The notes under the pieces: model-generated
The model's database searches: none
What the model saw: only the letters and a program-made list of their open reading frames with translations
Told to the model about the DNA's origin: nothing
Assembly: GCA_934120675.1 (NCBI GenBank)
Contig: CAKOUU010000009.1
Coordinates: forward strand, 1 to 63,458
Direction of reading: 5' to 3'
DNA: 63,458 nucleotides
Source: an uncultured Clostridia bacterium
GTDB taxonomy: Bacteria; Bacillota; Clostridia; TANB77; CAG-508
Shown here: positions 17,718 through 26,678 of the stretch, piece by piece
Position numbering within the stretch: the stretch's first letter is position 1
Layout: each line of letters opens with the position of its first letter
Program-made: the position numbers and the translations under genes

Positions 17718-17746
17718 TTGACTTATTTAAGTAATTAGTATAAAAT
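17718..17746 (+). promoter_or_regulatory. Putative promoter of the nucleoside kinase gene
   Basis: TTGACT, 17-bp spacer, TAAAAT, about 90 bp upstream of the ATG. Confidence 0.5.
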
Positions 17747-17833
17747 AATTGGCGTAATTAATAAACAAGAGAAAGAATTTAAATTTATATCAAAACTTAT
17801 TTTATAAATTTAAATAAAGGAGGAAAAAAACAA

Positions 17834-19477
17834 ATGAACATAAAATATAAAGGAAGAACAAGAAAAATTGAAAGAGGTTTAACAGTAAGAAAAGCCTTAG
17901 CAGAAGAAATAAAAAATAGTGAATACGAAGTGATAGGGTGCTTATATAACAATGATTATAGAAATTTAGAAACACCAATAGAAGAAGGAGCAAACATAGA
18001 ATTAATAGATATTTCATCAAAAGAAGGAATGAAAATCTATGTTAGAACAATTGTATACATAATGGGAAAAGCATTTGAAAGTTTATATCCAAAAGAAAAA
18101 CTAATGGTAGAATATCAACTTGGAAATGCAATGTACTGTAAATGCAATAATATAAGAATAACAAAGGAATTTACAGAAAAACTAAAACAAAAAATGCAAG
18201 AAATCATTGAAAAAGATTTAGCAATAAAAAAGGTAGAAATGACAAGAAAAGAAGCACAAAAATTTTATGATGAAACAGATACATCAAAAGGAAGATTGCA
18301 ATTTGATTTTGAAGAAAATGACCCAATATATATGTATTACTGTGAAAAATATTATAACTACTGCTATGGAACACTTGCAAATAGAACAGGAGTTATAAAA
18401 ATATTTGATGTTGTAAAATATGCAAATGGATTTCTAATAAGATATCCAAGTTCAAAAGCACCAACAAAAATGCCAGAATTTCAAGAAACAAAAAAATTGG
18501 CTTGGGCATTAGAAGAATTTGAAAAAATTCATTCTGTATTAGATGTTTTAACAGTGTATAAGTTAAACAAAGCAATAGAAGAAGACAGAATAAAAGATGT
18601 AATAATGCTTGCAGAAGCTCTACATGAAAAGAAAATTGCTAATATAGCAGATGATATCGCAAAAAGAAAAAATGTAAAAATGGTACTAATTGCAGGTCCA
18701 TCATCATCAGGAAAAACAACATTTGCACAAAGACTAGGAATTCAATTACGTTTAAATGGATTAAAACCTGTTACAATATCAGTTGACAATTACTTTGTAG
18801 AAAGACAAGATACACCAAGAGATGAAAATGGAGAATATAATTTTGAATGTATAGAAGCAATTGATTTAAAATTATTCAATGAACATTTGGTAAAATTGTT
18901 AAATGGTGAAGAGATTGAAGTACCAGAATTTGACTTTAGTGTTGGAACAAAAAGATATAATGGTAAAAAAATGAAATTAGCAGATGACGAAATTCTTGTA
19001 ATAGAAGGAATTCATTGCTTAAATGACAAACTAACAAGTCAAATTTCAAAAGAACAAAAATACAAAATATATATTAGTGCTTTAACGGTTTTAAATATGG
19101 ATAGATACAATAGAATTTCAACAACAGATACTCGTTTAATAAGAAGAATTGTAAGGGATTATCAATTTAGAAGTTATTCAGCATTACACACATTAAATAC
19201 ATGGCACAAAGTAACAGAGGGAGAAGAAAAAAATATATTCCCATTCCAAGAATCAGCAGATACAATTTTTAATACATCATTAATATATGAATTAAATGCA
19301 TTAAAACCAATAGCAATGCCGTTATTAAAAGAAATAACACCTGAATATAAAGAGTATGCAGAAGCACAAAGGCTAATAAATATTTTGAAGTATTTTAGAG
19401 AAATACCAAGAGATTATGTTCCAAATAATTCACTATTAAAAGAATTTTTAGGTGGAGGAACATTTGATTTGCACTGA
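17834..19477 (+). CDS. Nucleoside (uridine-type) kinase with TGS and ThrRS-like N-terminal domains
   Basis: Predicted to phosphorylate a nucleoside with ATP or GTP. Residues 1-65 look like a TGS domain and residues 65-230 like the second domain of threonyl-tRNA synthetase. From about 280 a phosphoribulokinase/uridine-kinase fold follows with P-loop GPSSSGKTT (about 288-296), SVDNYFVERQDTPRDE and VIEGIHCLN. This fusion is common in Clostridia and usually annotated uridine kinase or nucleoside kinase. Its true substrate is not fixed by sequence. AAAGGAGG precedes the ATG. The TGA stop is the first three bases of the inverted repeat at 19475, so the repeat supplies the end of the protein. Confidence 0.85.
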   Translation: MNIKYKGRTRKIERGLTVRKALAEEIKNSEYEVIGCLYNNDYRNLETPIEEGANIELIDISSKEGMKIYVRTIVYIMGKAFESLYPKEKLMVEYQLGNAMYCKCNNIRITKEFTEKLKQKMQEIIEKDLAIKKVEMTRKEAQKFYDETDTSKGRLQFDFEENDPIYMYYCEKYYNYCYGTLANRTGVIKIFDVVKYANGFLIRYPSSKAPTKMPEFQETKKLAWALEEFEKIHSVLDVLTVYKLNKAIEEDRIKDVIMLAEALHEKKIANIADDIAKRKNVKMVLIAGPSSSGKTTFAQRLGIQLRLNGLKPVTISVDNYFVERQDTPRDENGEYNFECIEAIDLKLFNEHLVKLLNGEEIEVPEFDFSVGTKRYNGKKMKLADDEILVIEGIHCLNDKLTSQISKEQKYKIYISALTVLNMDRYNRISTTDTRLIRRIVRDYQFRSYSALHTLNTWHKVTEGEEKNIFPFQESADTIFNTSLIYELNALKPIAMPLLKEITPEYKEYAEAQRLINILKYFREIPRDYVPNNSLLKEFLGGGTFDLH

Positions 19478-19591
19478 GACAGTTGGGACAGTCCGAATTT
19501 GTCTCACGATTTTTAACGAAAAATGTCGAAAATATAAAATACAAAATTCGACAAAATAATGAGACAAATCTGGACTGTCCCAGTTGTTTCA
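19475..19591 (+). repeat. Copy 2 of the intergenic repeat: two arms as a large inverted repeat
   Basis: Left arm TGAGACAGTTGGGACAGTCC onward, and right arm ending GGACTGTCCCAGTTGTTTCA, are inverted complements with a few mismatches over about 45 bp. The centre (TGTCGAAAATA...ATTCGACA) continues the pairing, so the whole 117 bp can form one hairpin. The left arm overlaps the kinase stop; the right arm runs into the AAAGGAGAG ribosome site of the next gene. Confidence 0.85.
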
Positions 19592-19603
19592 AAAGGAGAG
19601 AAT

Positions 19604-19921
19604 ATGTTGAAGGATAGTAGATTTACAGAGATAGACGAAGAATTTATATGTGAAAACTGTGGAAAAAGAGTACCAAAATTAGGATATTCATGTAGAAATC
19701 ACTGCCCATATTGTTTACATTCAAAACATGTTGATAAAAATCCAGGAGATAGAGCGGAAGAATGTCATGGAGATTTAGAACCTGTTAGTATGGAAATAGA
19801 TGGCAAAAAAGGTTATGTTATTGTTTTTAGATGTAAAAAATGTGGTGCTATTAGAAGAAATAAAGCTGCTAAAGATGATAATATGGATTTATTAATTGAT
19901 TTAAGTAGTAAACAGGTTTGA
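19604..19921 (+). CDS. RNHCP-domain zinc protein
   Basis: A 105-residue protein with the RNHCP signature (CRNHCPYCLHSKHVD, residues 25-39) and three Cys pairs: CENCG (about 15-19), CPYC and CKKCG near 82-86. Family members are short and of unknown biochemical role; a nucleic-acid-binding zinc fold is likely. An ATG at 19559 is inside the repeat; the start at 19604 has AAAGGAGAG at the right distance and gives the family length. Confidence 0.85.
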   Translation: MLKDSRFTEIDEEFICENCGKRVPKLGYSCRNHCPYCLHSKHVDKNPGDRAEECHGDLEPVSMEIDGKKGYVIVFRCKKCGAIRRNKAAKDDNMDLLIDLSSKQV

Positions 19922-19930
19922 GCAAATAAA

Positions 19931-19997
19931 AGATGTCCTTTTTGAGGACGATGTCCTGAATGGAACCGATGTCCCAAACAGAACCGTCCCCAAAAGG
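19931..19997 (+). repeat. GATGTCC/GGAACC-type palindromic repeat between convergent genes
   Basis: Outer inverted repeat ATGTCCTTTTTGAGGACG against CGTCCCCAAAAGGACAT, with repeated GATGTCC...GGAACC/GAACC units inside, then a T-run. It may work as a bidirectional terminator. The GGGGACGGTTCTGTTTGGGACA wording (minus strand) is of the kind seen in REP-like elements of Clostridia; different in sequence from the repeat at 19475. Confidence 0.65.
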
Positions 19998-20004
19998 ACA
20001 TTTT

Positions 20005-22608
20005 TTATATTTCTCTATTTAAATTTCCATTAGTAAATTCTTTACCTTCTAGACGTTCACCTTTTTTAACAGTATTAACAATATTATTAATTTCGTCAAT
20101 TGATTCATCTAAAATATCAACTCTATAACAATTAATATTAGAAAAATCGTTAGGTGAAATAGAAGTTGTTTTGCAATTATAAATTGTAGAAACAGTTTGA
20201 ATATTATCAAACAAAATTCTAAATTTCATATTAAGTCTATCCTTTAAGTAATAAGAATTATTAAGATTACACTTAGAACTACAAGTTGGGTAGCATTTGT
20301 TAGTCTTACCAAGTGGACAATAATTCATATTCATAAGAGGTGTGTTCCCATAAACAATTAATTCAGCAGGTAAAATATTTTTTGACCCTGATGTACCATT
20401 ATCAAAAACAACTGAATTTTCGACAGAACCACAAAGATTATTGATAATATCCTTAGTAGATTCAGGGGAAATTGTATATTTATTAATTCCTAAGTTTTTA
20501 AGTTCTAATACACTATGCAAATTGAAAATATTAAATGTATAATTTGCAATTAATTCAAAATTGTAATCTGAATTATTTAAAACATTTTCTAATAATTTTA
20601 AATTAGAAATATTAGAAATCACAAACCCTTTAATATTATAATTTTCTATAGTATTAGATATATTACTATAAATCAAATTTCTATAATTAGCTTTTATTAT
20701 TGTAGGCATATAAATGTAAACATTAAATTTTTGCTCTAAAGTTTTTAAAATATCATTATACTTTTTAATTGAAAAATATTTTAAGGGGATGTAAACATTA
20801 TCAAATCCTTCTAATTTTGAATAATCAAAATCCATATTTAAAATATTTAAAAATACTGAAATAGTATTTAATTTGCTATTTGAACTATTTGCAAATTCAA
20901 GATTATTTTTAAATTCAATGTTGTTTTTATCAATTGTTGTAGCAATATCATCCAAGTCATTACAACTATTAGGGTCAAAAGAATTAAGCTTTAATTCTTC
21001 ATTATAAGTTCTTTTGACATTTGAAATGGCGTAATCATAAGCTAAATCTAAAACATTTCTCCTTAAATCATTTAAAACAGCACTAAAACCTGGTAAAAAG
21101 ATAACAGAATCAAGGGCAACATCAATATTAGCAAATTCAAAAATAGAATCAGTAGTTTTATTAATTTGAGCTATAACCTTTTCTTTTTCTAAAGGTCTAT
21201 TTTGAGCGGTTTCTGGAAACACATCAGAAGAATAGGTGACATCTAACCCAGAATATATGTTGAGGTAATTATGTTCTAATAAATTATTATCTGAAATATT
21301 ATCAAAATCAAAAAAGGCTCTTATTTTTAAAGGCTCATTATGTTTTATTATAATTTCACAATTCAAAGGAATTTTACGATGTTCGCCATTGATGCTTTTT
21401 TGAGCAAGTAAATTCAATTCTTTTGAGGACATCTTATAAATATTATCGCCTAAATTGATATTTCCTTTCATTCTACCAATAGTAACAGTTTGACCGATAG
21501 ATGTTGATTTAATATTTCTGTTTTTATCCATTAATTCTGAAACAGTATATGAACCAGTTTCTTTTTCTAAAGAGATAGTATCACCAACTTCAATTGGTTC
21601 TTGTAATTTAACAGTAATGTAACCTTTATTTTTGTTGTATTTTTGAACCTTGCCTAAGAATAACCCCATGTTGTTAGGTTTGTCTTTAAATACAAGATTT
21701 TTGTTAGGTTCAGATGCAAGATGACCACTAGAAGACATACCTCTGTTAAAAACTTGCAATAAATTTTTTCTATCTATATCATCAATTTTGTATAAATCAA
21801 TAGAATCTTCTGAAATTAACTTTTCTGCTAAATCTATGTATTTTCTATAAATTCTTGTAACTGTTGCAACATATTCAGGGCTTTTCATTCTGCCTTCTAT
21901 TTTTAAACATGTAACACCAGCATTTATCATGTCAGGAATAAAATCTAAACCGCATAAATCACGAGTACTTAGGAGATGACCTTTATCAATTTCAGTGTCA
22001 TTCTCTAATAACTTATAAGGAAGTCTACAAGGTTGAGCACATTTTCCACGGTTACCAGAACGACCGCCAACCATACTAGAAAATAGACATTGACCAGAAT
22101 AAGAGACACACAATGCACCGTGAACAAAACATTCGATTTCAACATTTGAATTTTTACAAATATACTCAATTTCTTGAAGAGAAAGTTCACGAGAAAGAAC
22201 AACTCTTTTAAATCCAAGTTCTTGCAATTCTAAAACACATTGAAGATTATGTACAGTCATTTGAGTACTTGCATGTATGTCCAAATCTGGAAAGCTCCTA
22301 ATTAATTGTTTAGCAATTCCTAAATCTTGAACAATTATTGCATCAATTCCAAATTCGTAAACTCTTTTAGCAAGTTCAAAAGCATCATTAAATTCATTAT
22401 CTGTTACTAAAGTGTTTAGTGTTAAGTTTGCTTTTACGCCTCTGGTTTTTGCGTAAATTATGGCTTTTTCTAAATCTTCTAAATCAAAATTTGAAGCATA
22501 AGCTCTTGCACTAAACAAGTTAGCTCCAAAATATACACTATTTGCACCATTTTGAACAGCAGCTTTTAGACAATCAAAGCTACCGACTGGTGAAAGTAAA
22601 TCTATCAT
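20005..22608 (-). CDS. U32 peptidase-family protein (RlhA/TrhP-like) with DUF3656-type extension
   Basis: Family members are not proven peptidases; those studied in E. coli (RlhA, TrhP/YegQ) are needed for hydroxylation of 23S rRNA or tRNA uridines, so an RNA-hydroxylation role is the best guess. Residues 1-300 form the U32 core (ELLSPVGS-type start MIDLLSPVGS, IEIECFVHGALCVSYSGQC, GNRGKCAQPCR, LKIEGRMKS), including the conserved Cys set. The rest, to residue 867, is the larger C-terminal part found in long members, ending with another Cys cluster (MNYCPLGKTNKC...CSSKC). A frame open to 22719 exists; 22608 is chosen because MIDLLSPVGS is the family start and GAAAGGATTTG lies upstream. Confidence 0.88.
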   Translation of the reverse strand: MIDLLSPVGSFDCLKAAVQNGANSVYFGANLFSARAYASNFDLEDLEKAIIYAKTRGVKANLTLNTLVTDNEFNDAFELAKRVYEFGIDAIIVQDLGIAKQLIRSFPDLDIHASTQMTVHNLQCVLELQELGFKRVVLSRELSLQEIEYICKNSNVEIECFVHGALCVSYSGQCLFSSMVGGRSGNRGKCAQPCRLPYKLLENDTEIDKGHLLSTRDLCGLDFIPDMINAGVTCLKIEGRMKSPEYVATVTRIYRKYIDLAEKLISEDSIDLYKIDDIDRKNLLQVFNRGMSSSGHLASEPNKNLVFKDKPNNMGLFLGKVQKYNKNKGYITVKLQEPIEVGDTISLEKETGSYTVSELMDKNRNIKSTSIGQTVTIGRMKGNINLGDNIYKMSSKELNLLAQKSINGEHRKIPLNCEIIIKHNEPLKIRAFFDFDNISDNNLLEHNYLNIYSGLDVTYSSDVFPETAQNRPLEKEKVIAQINKTTDSIFEFANIDVALDSVIFLPGFSAVLNDLRRNVLDLAYDYAISNVKRTYNEELKLNSFDPNSCNDLDDIATTIDKNNIEFKNNLEFANSSNSKLNTISVFLNILNMDFDYSKLEGFDNVYIPLKYFSIKKYNDILKTLEQKFNVYIYMPTIIKANYRNLIYSNISNTIENYNIKGFVISNISNLKLLENVLNNSDYNFELIANYTFNIFNLHSVLELKNLGINKYTISPESTKDIINNLCGSVENSVVFDNGTSGSKNILPAELIVYGNTPLMNMNYCPLGKTNKCYPTCSSKCNLNNSYYLKDRLNMKFRILFDNIQTVSTIYNCKTTSISPNDFSNINCYRVDILDESIDEINNIVNTVKKGERLEGKEFTNGNLNREI

Positions 22609-22773
22609 TTTTACAAATCCTTTCTGTTTATTTGATATGTCTATTATATTACATTTTTTGACAAAATTCCAGGGTTTTGCTGAATTTTGGATTTTTAAAA
22701 TTTCTATTGACAAAATCAAAGTTATGATATAAACTTCTAATTACAAAAATATAAATTAAAGGAGGAAAATGGA

Positions 22774-23313
22774 ATGGAATTAAAAGGATCAAAAACAGAA
22801 AAAAATTTAATGGAAGCTTTTGCAGGTGAATCACAAGCAAGAAATAAATATACATATTTTGCAAGTAAAGCAAAAAAAGAAGGATATGAACAAATAGCTG
22901 CTATATTCCAAGAAACAGCAGACAATGAAAAAGAACACGCAAAAATGTGGTTCAAATTATTACAAGGTGGAGAAATTAAAACAACAGCAGAAAATTTAAA
23001 AGCTGCAGCAGAAGGAGAAAATTATGAATGGACAGATATGTATGACAGAATGGCACAAGAAGCTAAAGAAGAGGGATTTGACCATATTGCATATTTATTC
23101 TCAGAAGTTGCAAAAATTGAGAAAGAACATGAACAAAGATATTTAAAACTATTAGAAAATGTAAAAGACGGATTAGTATTTAGTAAAGATGGAGATAGAA
23201 TTTGGAAATGTAGAAATTGCGGACATATAGTAATTGGAAAAAGTGCTCCAGAAATATGCCCTGTATGTGCACATCCAAAAGCATATTTTGAAATAAAAGC
23301 AGAAAATTATTAA
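22774..23313 (+). CDS. rbr: Rubrerythrin
   Basis: Cytosolic non-haem iron peroxidase of anaerobes. The ferritin-like four-helix domain (residues 1-135) keeps the Glu/His ligands (FAGESQARNKY, ETADNEKEHAK, SEVAKIEKEHEQRY), and the C-terminal rubredoxin-like domain has CRNCG and CPVC. Length 179 is typical. Divergent from the U32 gene; TTGACA at 22707 with TGATATAAA downstream is a likely promoter though the spacing is short (15 bp). AAAGGAGG precedes the ATG. No separate regulator gene adjoins it. Confidence 0.96.
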   Translation: MELKGSKTEKNLMEAFAGESQARNKYTYFASKAKKEGYEQIAAIFQETADNEKEHAKMWFKLLQGGEIKTTAENLKAAAEGENYEWTDMYDRMAQEAKEEGFDHIAYLFSEVAKIEKEHEQRYLKLLENVKDGLVFSKDGDRIWKCRNCGHIVIGKSAPEICPVCAHPKAYFEIKAENY

Positions 23314-23340
23314 AAAGACTAAGATAGTATCAATTATAAG

Positions 23341-23390
23341 TGAACCCTAATTATTAGACAAAAGAGTTTAATAATTTGGGTTCATTTTTA
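23341..23390 (+). terminator. Terminator of rubrerythrin
   Basis: TGAACCCTAATTATTA pairs with TTAATAATTTGGGTTCA (one bulge) and is followed by TTTTTA. Confidence 0.88.
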
Positions 23391-23528
23391 TGTTAAAATA
23401 CTCAAAAAATTAAATTAAAAGTAATTAAATAGTGTATAGAAAAAGAAATTATTTTAAAATTGGTTTGAAAAAGAAAAATAAGTATGTTATAATTCTATCT
23501 AGAATAAAAAGAAGAACAAGGAGAAAAA

Positions 23529-24281
23529 ATGCCTAAATTTTTTGTAAAACAAGAACAAATAAAAGATAATGAAATAATTATAGTAGGACAAGATGTAAAT
23601 CACATAAAAAAAGTATTAAGAGCAAAAATAGGAGACGAATTGCAAGTTTGTAACAGTCAAAATGGAGAAAACTTCCTATGTGAAATACAAGACTTAGAAA
23701 ACGAAAATATAATATGTAAAATAAAAGAAAAAATCAAAAAACAAGTAGAATCAAATGTAGAAGTAACAATATTTCAAGGACTACCAAAAGCAGACAAAAT
23801 GGAATTTATAATCCAGAAAGCTGTAGAACTTGGAGTATATGATATAACACCTGTGGAAATGAAAAGATGTGTTGTAAAACTAAATGAAAAAGACAAAGTC
23901 AAAAAAGTAGAACGATGGCAAAAGATATCTGAAGTTGCAGCAAAACAAAGTGGAAGAGACATTATACCACAAATAAATAATGTAACAAATGTAAAAAATA
24001 TATATGAATTAATTCCAAAATATGATATAGTAATAGTAGCTTATGAAAATGAACAAAATAGAACATTAAAAGAACAACTAAAACAAATAAAAGAAACCGG
24101 AAAAACAGATAAAATCAAGATAGGAATTGTAATTGGGCCAGAGGGTGGCCTAGAAGAAAATGATGTAGAGCAACTAGAAAACAATGGAGCAAAAATAGTA
24201 ACATTAGGAAAGAGAATACTAAGGACAGAAACAGTAGCATTAAATGTGCTAAGCATCATTATGTATGAGTTGGAAAATTAA
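23529..24281 (+). CDS. rsmE: 16S rRNA m3U1498 methyltransferase
   Basis: SPOUT-class enzyme that methylates N3 of U1498 in 16S rRNA using SAM. Seen: N-terminal PUA-like domain with H-I-x-x-V-L-R (NHIKKVLRAKIGD), QGLPKADKMEFIIQKAVELG, and the trefoil-knot motifs IGPEGGLEENDVE and LGKRILRTETVAL near the C-terminus. Length 250 is standard. Often next to prmA; here it is followed by an unrelated membrane protein gene after 62 bp. Confidence 0.96.
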   Translation: MPKFFVKQEQIKDNEIIIVGQDVNHIKKVLRAKIGDELQVCNSQNGENFLCEIQDLENENIICKIKEKIKKQVESNVEVTIFQGLPKADKMEFIIQKAVELGVYDITPVEMKRCVVKLNEKDKVKKVERWQKISEVAAKQSGRDIIPQINNVTNVKNIYELIPKYDIVIVAYENEQNRTLKEQLKQIKETGKTDKIKIGIVIGPEGGLEENDVEQLENNGAKIVTLGKRILRTETVALNVLSIIMYELEN

Positions 24282-24343
24282 AAAGAAATAAAATCACAAA
24301 ATTAAAATTTTCAAATATAAAAAAAGAAAGGGAAGAATTCGTA

Positions 24344-25381
24344 ATGAAGGAAATAAACGAAAAACATATGAAAAAAATATATTTAAATGTGCTAAAAGCA
24401 ATAATTATAATGCTTTACTTCTTTGTATTAAATGTAGCATATTCAAATGTAAGTGCAGGATATTTAGAAAAAGGAATAGAAATATGTACAATGATATTCC
24501 TATTTGTAGCAATATTCATATTCGAGGTGGCATATAAAAAAGACAATGACGACCTTGCAATACAAGGAATAGAAATACTGATACTTGCAACATACACCTT
24601 GACAAGTCAACACATAACAAAAAAATTTGAATTTAATTTCAAAAGTTATTCTTTGGTTGCGTCATACATATTTGCAATTTATTTTATATTAAAATGTATT
24701 GTTATTTACACAAAAGGAAGAAAAGAAATGGCAGAAGATCTTAGTGATATAAAAGAAATTGTTAAAAAAGATGAACCAGTAAAAAAAGAAGCAACAAAAA
24801 AACAACATAAAAAAAGAGAAAATGAAATTGAAATAAAAACAAATTTAGAAAAAGAAAAAAAGACTGAAAATAAAGAAAAACCAAAAACACCAAGAAAAAG
24901 AACAACAACAAAGAAAACAGCAGAATCAAAGGCAGAAACAGAAAAAACAGAAAATGAAGAAAAAGCAAAAACATCAAGAAAAAGAACAACAACAAAGAAA
25001 ACAACAAAATCAAAAGCAGAAACAGAAAAGACAGAAAATGAAGAAAAAGCAAAAACATCAAGAAAAAGAACAACAACAAAGAAAACAACAAAATCAAAAG
25101 CAGAAACAGAAAAGACAGAAAACGAAGAAAAACCAAAAACACCAAGAAAAAGAACAACAACAAAGAAAACAACAGAATCAAAAGCAGAAACAGAAAAAAC
25201 AGAAAATAAAGAAAAAACAAAAACACCAAGAAAAAGAACAACAACAAAGAAAACAGTAGAATCAAAAGCAGAAACAGAAAATACAGAAAACGAAGAAAAA
25301 CCAAAAACACCAAGAAAAAGAACAACTACAAAAAAAGCAACAGCAGTAAAGAAAGAGACAGCAAATGAGGAGGAAAAATGA
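24344..25381 (+). CDS. Four-helix membrane protein with Lys/Thr-rich repeat tail
   Basis: I do not recognise the family. Residues 1-120 have four hydrophobic segments (about 12-33, 43-63, 70-90, 100-123). From about residue 150 the protein is highly charged, and residues 174-341 are six tandem units of 28 residues, each holding the basic core PRKRTTTKK or SRKRTTTKK and an acidic KAETEKTENEEK part. The basic cores resemble histone-H1-like and AT-hook-like tails and could bind nucleic acid or the cell wall, depending on topology. Ribosome site GAAAGGGAAG. The stop overlaps the yicC start (ATGA), so the two are translationally coupled. Confidence 0.75.
   Translation: MKEINEKHMKKIYLNVLKAIIIMLYFFVLNVAYSNVSAGYLEKGIEICTMIFLFVAIFIFEVAYKKDNDDLAIQGIEILILATYTLTSQHITKKFEFNFKSYSLVASYIFAIYFILKCIVIYTKGRKEMAEDLSDIKEIVKKDEPVKKEATKKQHKKRENEIEIKTNLEKEKKTENKEKPKTPRKRTTTKKTAESKAETEKTENEEKAKTSRKRTTTKKTTKSKAETEKTENEEKAKTSRKRTTTKKTTKSKAETEKTENEEKPKTPRKRTTTKKTTESKAETEKTENKEKTKTPRKRTTTKKTVESKAETENTENEEKPKTPRKRTTTKKATAVKKETANEEEK
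24863..25366 (+). repeat. Six tandem 84-bp coding repeats
   Basis: Six in-frame copies of an 84-bp unit (28 codons), copies 2 and 3 nearly identical and the last one diverging at its end. Copy-number change would keep frame. Confidence 0.92.
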
Positions 25382-26259
25382 TTAGAAGTATGACAGGCTA
25401 TGGAAAACAAAGCCTAAATGTAGATGGAAGAGAATATCAAATAGAAATAAAAAGTGTAAATCACAGATATCTAGACATAAATATAAAAATGCCAAAAACA
25501 CTAAGCTATCTAGAAGAAACAGTAAAAAAAGAAATCTCTGAAAAAATAAAAAGAGGAAAAGTCGACGTATTTATAACATACGAAAACAACAGCAAAGAAG
25601 GAAGAAACATAACAATAAACAAAGAACTAGCAAAACTATACATAGAACAACTAAAAGAACTAGCTGAAGAAGAAAAAATATCAAGCAACATAGAAGTAAT
25701 GGAAATAGCCAAATTTCCAGACATATTAACAATAAAAGCAGACGAAGAAGACGAAAAAATAAAACAAGAAATTACGCAAGTAACAACTGAAGCAACAAAC
25801 AAAATTGTAGAAATGAAAGCAATTGAGGGAGAAAAAATTGCACAAGATTTACTACAAAGAATAAGTAAAATAGAAAACAAAATAATGGAAATATCTTCAA
25901 AATCTACTGGACTTATTGAAGAATATGTAGTAAAATTAGAAAAGAGAATACAAGAAATATTAAAAACAGAAGAAATAGACAAATCAAGAATAGCACAAGA
26001 AGTTGTAATATATGCTGATAAATGTTCAATTCAAGAAGAAATAACAAGACTAAAAAGTCATATATATCAATTTAGAAATCTAATAACAAACAACCAAAAT
26101 GAAACAATTGGTAAAAAATTAGATTTTATAATACAAGAAATGAACAGAGAAACAAACACGATAGGCTCAAAAGCAAATAATTTAGAAATAACAAATGGAG
26201 TCATAGATATAAAAACAGAAATTGAAGACATAAGAGAACAAATACAAAATATTGAATAA
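25378..26259 (+). CDS. yicC: YicC-family endoribonuclease
   Basis: Family members (YicC/YloC) are endoribonucleases acting on RNA. The start MIRSMTGYGK and SVNHRYLDINIKMP, and the C-terminal DUF1732 region (RLKSHIYQFR...IGKKLDFIIQEMNRETNTIGSKA) are all present. Length 293 is normal. First of the yicC-remA-rpoZ-gmk group found in many Firmicutes. Confidence 0.93.
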   Translation: MIRSMTGYGKQSLNVDGREYQIEIKSVNHRYLDINIKMPKTLSYLEETVKKEISEKIKRGKVDVFITYENNSKEGRNITINKELAKLYIEQLKELAEEEKISSNIEVMEIAKFPDILTIKADEEDEKIKQEITQVTTEATNKIVEMKAIEGEKIAQDLLQRISKIENKIMEISSKSTGLIEEYVVKLEKRIQEILKTEEIDKSRIAQEVVIYADKCSIQEEITRLKSHIYQFRNLITNNQNETIGKKLDFIIQEMNRETNTIGSKANNLEITNGVIDIKTEIEDIREQIQNIE

Positions 26260-26321
26260 AAATCTATGATAGAAAAAATAATAGAAAAAAATGAGCTAAG
26301 TGAGAGAAAGGATGGAGTATT

Positions 26322-26594
26322 ATGCAATTAGTAAACATAGGATTTGGAAACATAGTTTCAGCAGACAGAATAGTAGCAATTGTAAGCCCAGAATCAGCAC
26401 CAATAAAAAGAATGGTACAAGAAGCAAAAGATGATAAAACAGCAGTAGATGCAACATGTGGAAGAAGAACAAGAGCTGTAATAATAACAGACTCAGGACA
26501 TATCATATTATCAGCTGTACAACCAGAAACAGTAGCTGGTAGACTTGATAAAGATATTACAACTACTTCAGCACAATTACAAGAAGAAGACTAG
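26322..26594 (+). CDS. remA: Extracellular matrix regulator RemA
   Basis: DNA-binding activator of matrix genes in Bacillus. The 90-residue protein fits the DUF370 family: NIGFGNIV at the start, R-I-V-A-I-V-SPESAPIKR, CGRRTRAVIITDSGHIILSAVQPETVAGR. Located between yicC and rpoZ as expected. In this genome a candidate target is the polysaccharide locus from 30.8 kb, but no binding site can be shown. Confidence 0.94.
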   Translation: MQLVNIGFGNIVSADRIVAIVSPESAPIKRMVQEAKDDKTAVDATCGRRTRAVIITDSGHIILSAVQPETVAGRLDKDITTTSAQLQEED

Positions 26595-26678
26595 TAGTTG
26601 AAAAATAATTACAATTTTGACCGCATTAATTTTATTTAAAACGCGGTTTTTAAAACAAAATTTAGGAGGAAAACAAAA

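Noticed and set aside
24863..25366. Possible CRISPR-like regular repeat
   Set aside because: The units are contiguous, in frame and coding, with no unique spacers; the same holds for the 33-bp repeats at 27877.
24706..25410. Long minus-strand frames rich in Phe and Val opposite the 84-bp repeats
   Set aside because: They mirror the repeat tail of the plus-strand gene, have no ribosome site, and their composition is an artefact of the Lys/Thr repeats.
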